A stretch of 5,375 bases of DNA from Candidatus Bathyarchaeota archaeon (lineage in GTDB: Archaea; Thermoproteota; Bathyarchaeia; Bathyarchaeales; Bathyarchaeaceae): the NCBI GenBank assembly GCA_029881555.1, contig JAOUMI010000049.1, positions 1 through 5,375 of the forward strand, written 5' to 3'. Position 1 is the stretch's first letter; every line of letters begins with the position of its first letter. The position numbers were made by a program, and so were the translations under genes. The notes beneath the pieces are model-generated. The model was not told the origin of the DNA. It ran no database searches and saw nothing but the letters and a program-made list of their open reading frames with translations. Positions 4,394-5,375 of the stretch are shown here, in pieces.

Positions 4394-5375
4394 CTATTCT
4401 GCAAACTTCTTCAGTTGACCCCGATACATCTGAACGATCTCGTTAACGGTTGTCGAGTCTTCAGCGGACTTGTCCGGTCGATAGTTTCCTGTGAAACGCG
4501 GAAACCTTATGGCCAGTCCGCTTCCCTTTCGGATAACGTCCATGGCGCAGGTGTGGATGGGACTGAGCGTTATCTCGGCGCCGATAGTTTCGATAACCAT
4601 GGCTGGTTCAAACCAAACGTCTGCGTCAAGAGTGGATTGAACCCTAGGGTGTTGGTGAGGTATTCGATGCTTTTCCATCATTCCGGGAAGTTTTTTGAGT
4701 TCCTCGTCGGTGAACCCAGTTCCACACTTGGTAACGGTTTTGAAGGAATCTTCATCCGGGTTATAAGCGGCGAGAAGAAGGGCACCGTACGTTCCAGCTC
4801 TCTTCCCCCTCCCGTAGAACGCCCCTACCACCACGAGGTCAACGGTATCGGTCATCTCGCTCTTGTAATCTCGTTTGTATTTTATCCAGAGCCAACCTCT
4901 TGCTCCCGCCTGGTAAACAGCGTCTTCATTTATTGATTTACAAATCAAGCCCTCACATCCGTCCTCAACTGCTTTTTCAAAAAACCGTTCCAGTTCTTCT
5001 GGGTTGTCAGTGATGAGGTACTCCGCCACTCTGACGCGGTCGGCTTGTTCAATAGTCTTCTCAAGAATTTTGTGTCTGACGGGATAGGGTTCTAGGGTTA
5101 GGTCTCTTCCATCAACGTACAGAGCATCGAACATGAAAAGCGAAACCGGATACTCTTTCATAGCCTTTTTTATGCCGTATTTTCGCCTTCTATGCATCAA
5201 CTCTTGAAAGGGTTTCATCTCTTCCGTGTCCGAGTCGATTGCAACGACCTCCGCCTCGATGATAGCATCCTTCGCCCTTACGTATTTTCTGAACAATTCA
5301 GCGGCGTCAGGATACTGGTCCGTGATGTCCTCAAGTCGCCGAGAGAAGAGGGTGACATGGTTTTCTTTTTTGTGA
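4394..5375 (-). CDS. lig: ATP-dependent DNA ligase, archaeal type, C-terminal part
   Basis: The frame stays open to the right edge past the TTG at 5296, with ENHVTLFSRRLEDITDQYPD upstream of it, so the start lies outside the window and 326 C-terminal residues are visible. By fragment position, nucleotidyltransferase motif III is IIEAEVVAID (38-47), IIIa is MFDALYVDG (81-89), IV is EGLICKS (141-147) and V is WLWIKYKRDY (161-170). The OB-fold follows (VDLVVVGAFYGRGKRAGTYGALL), ending with motif VI region GLAIRFPRF (286-294). The enzyme seals nicks in DNA using ATP in replication and repair. The AMP-accepting lysine of motif I (KxDG) and the N-terminal DNA-binding domain lie beyond the window. 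Motif III reads EAE where EGE is common, which I take as a tolerated change. Archaeal ligases are usually about 560-600 residues, so just over half is present. No frameshift is visible. Confidence 0.96.
   Translation of the reverse strand, partial: HKKENHVTLFSRRLEDITDQYPDAAELFRKYVRAKDAIIEAEVVAIDSDTEEMKPFQELMHRRRKYGIKKAMKEYPVSLFMFDALYVDGRDLTLEPYPVRHKILEKTIEQADRVRVAEYLITDNPEELERFFEKAVEDGCEGLICKSINEDAVYQAGARGWLWIKYKRDYKSEMTDTVDLVVVGAFYGRGKRAGTYGALLLAAYNPDEDSFKTVTKCGTGFTDEELKKLPGMMEKHRIPHQHPRVQSTLDADVWFEPAMVIETIGAEITLSPIHTCAMDVIRKGSGLAIRFPRFTGNYRPDKSAEDSTTVNEIVQMYRGQLKKFAE

Noticed and set aside
4346..4936. 196-codon plus-strand frame opposite the ligase
   Set aside because: It lies antisense to unmistakable DNA ligase motifs and shows no domain of its own.
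5294..5296. TTG as the start of the ligase gene
   Set aside because: The frame stays open to the window edge and the upstream residues (VTLFSRRLEDIT) belong to the conserved ligase core, so the true start lies outside.
1..5375. Insertion sequence or other mobile element
   Set aside because: I found no transposase or integrase motifs and no long terminal inverted repeats or attachment-site pattern.

Overview
The window looks archaeal and most likely comes from a TACK-lineage genome such as Bathyarchaeia. That placement is inferred from protein families remembered by sight, not from a search. It rests on an archaeal-type ATP-dependent DNA ligase, a COG1818/Tan1-like THUMP protein, a DUF2148 ferredoxin-fold protein, an AIR-synthase-related protein of the methanogenesis-marker-2 type, an Lrp/AsnC regulator, and a coiled-coil protein whose C-terminal half resembles hypothetical proteins of Thaumarchaeota and Bathyarchaeota. 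Upstream signals are archaeal TATA-like elements plus Shine-Dalgarno sequences. GC is moderate (mid-40s percent by eye), apart from an AT-rich intergenic stretch at about 3160-3431.

Layout: the C-terminal end of the AIR-synthase-related gene (+, cut by the left edge), a small one-helix membrane protein (+, 525-674), and the DUF2148 gene (+, 768-1325). Facing these is the coiled-coil protein (-, 1395-1976). A 126-bp divergent gap separates it from the THUMP protein (+, 2103-2624), which converges on an unrecognised 152-residue protein (-, 2690-3148). A 283-bp AT-rich divergent gap with several inverted repeats leads to the Lrp/AsnC regulator (+, 3432-3947) and a DUF5752-like protein (+, about 4050-4385). 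The latter ends 8 bp from the stop of the DNA ligase (-, 4394 to beyond the right edge).

The genes do not form one pathway. Past 1325 nearly every gene faces its neighbour and appears to have its own promoter, so this reads as single-gene units of information processing (tRNA modification, DNA joining, transcription regulation) mixed with conserved proteins of unknown function. The only plausible functional pairing is the Lrp/AsnC regulator with the divergent unknown gene across the dyad-rich gap. I saw no tRNA, rRNA, CRISPR array, insertion sequence or obvious defence or mobile system, and no intact gene appears frameshifted. I do not see convincing evidence of a new multi-gene system. The best leads are the dyad-rich regulator gap with its unknown partner, the methanogenesis-marker-type protein, and a shared motif before oligo-T tracts behind two minus-strand genes.
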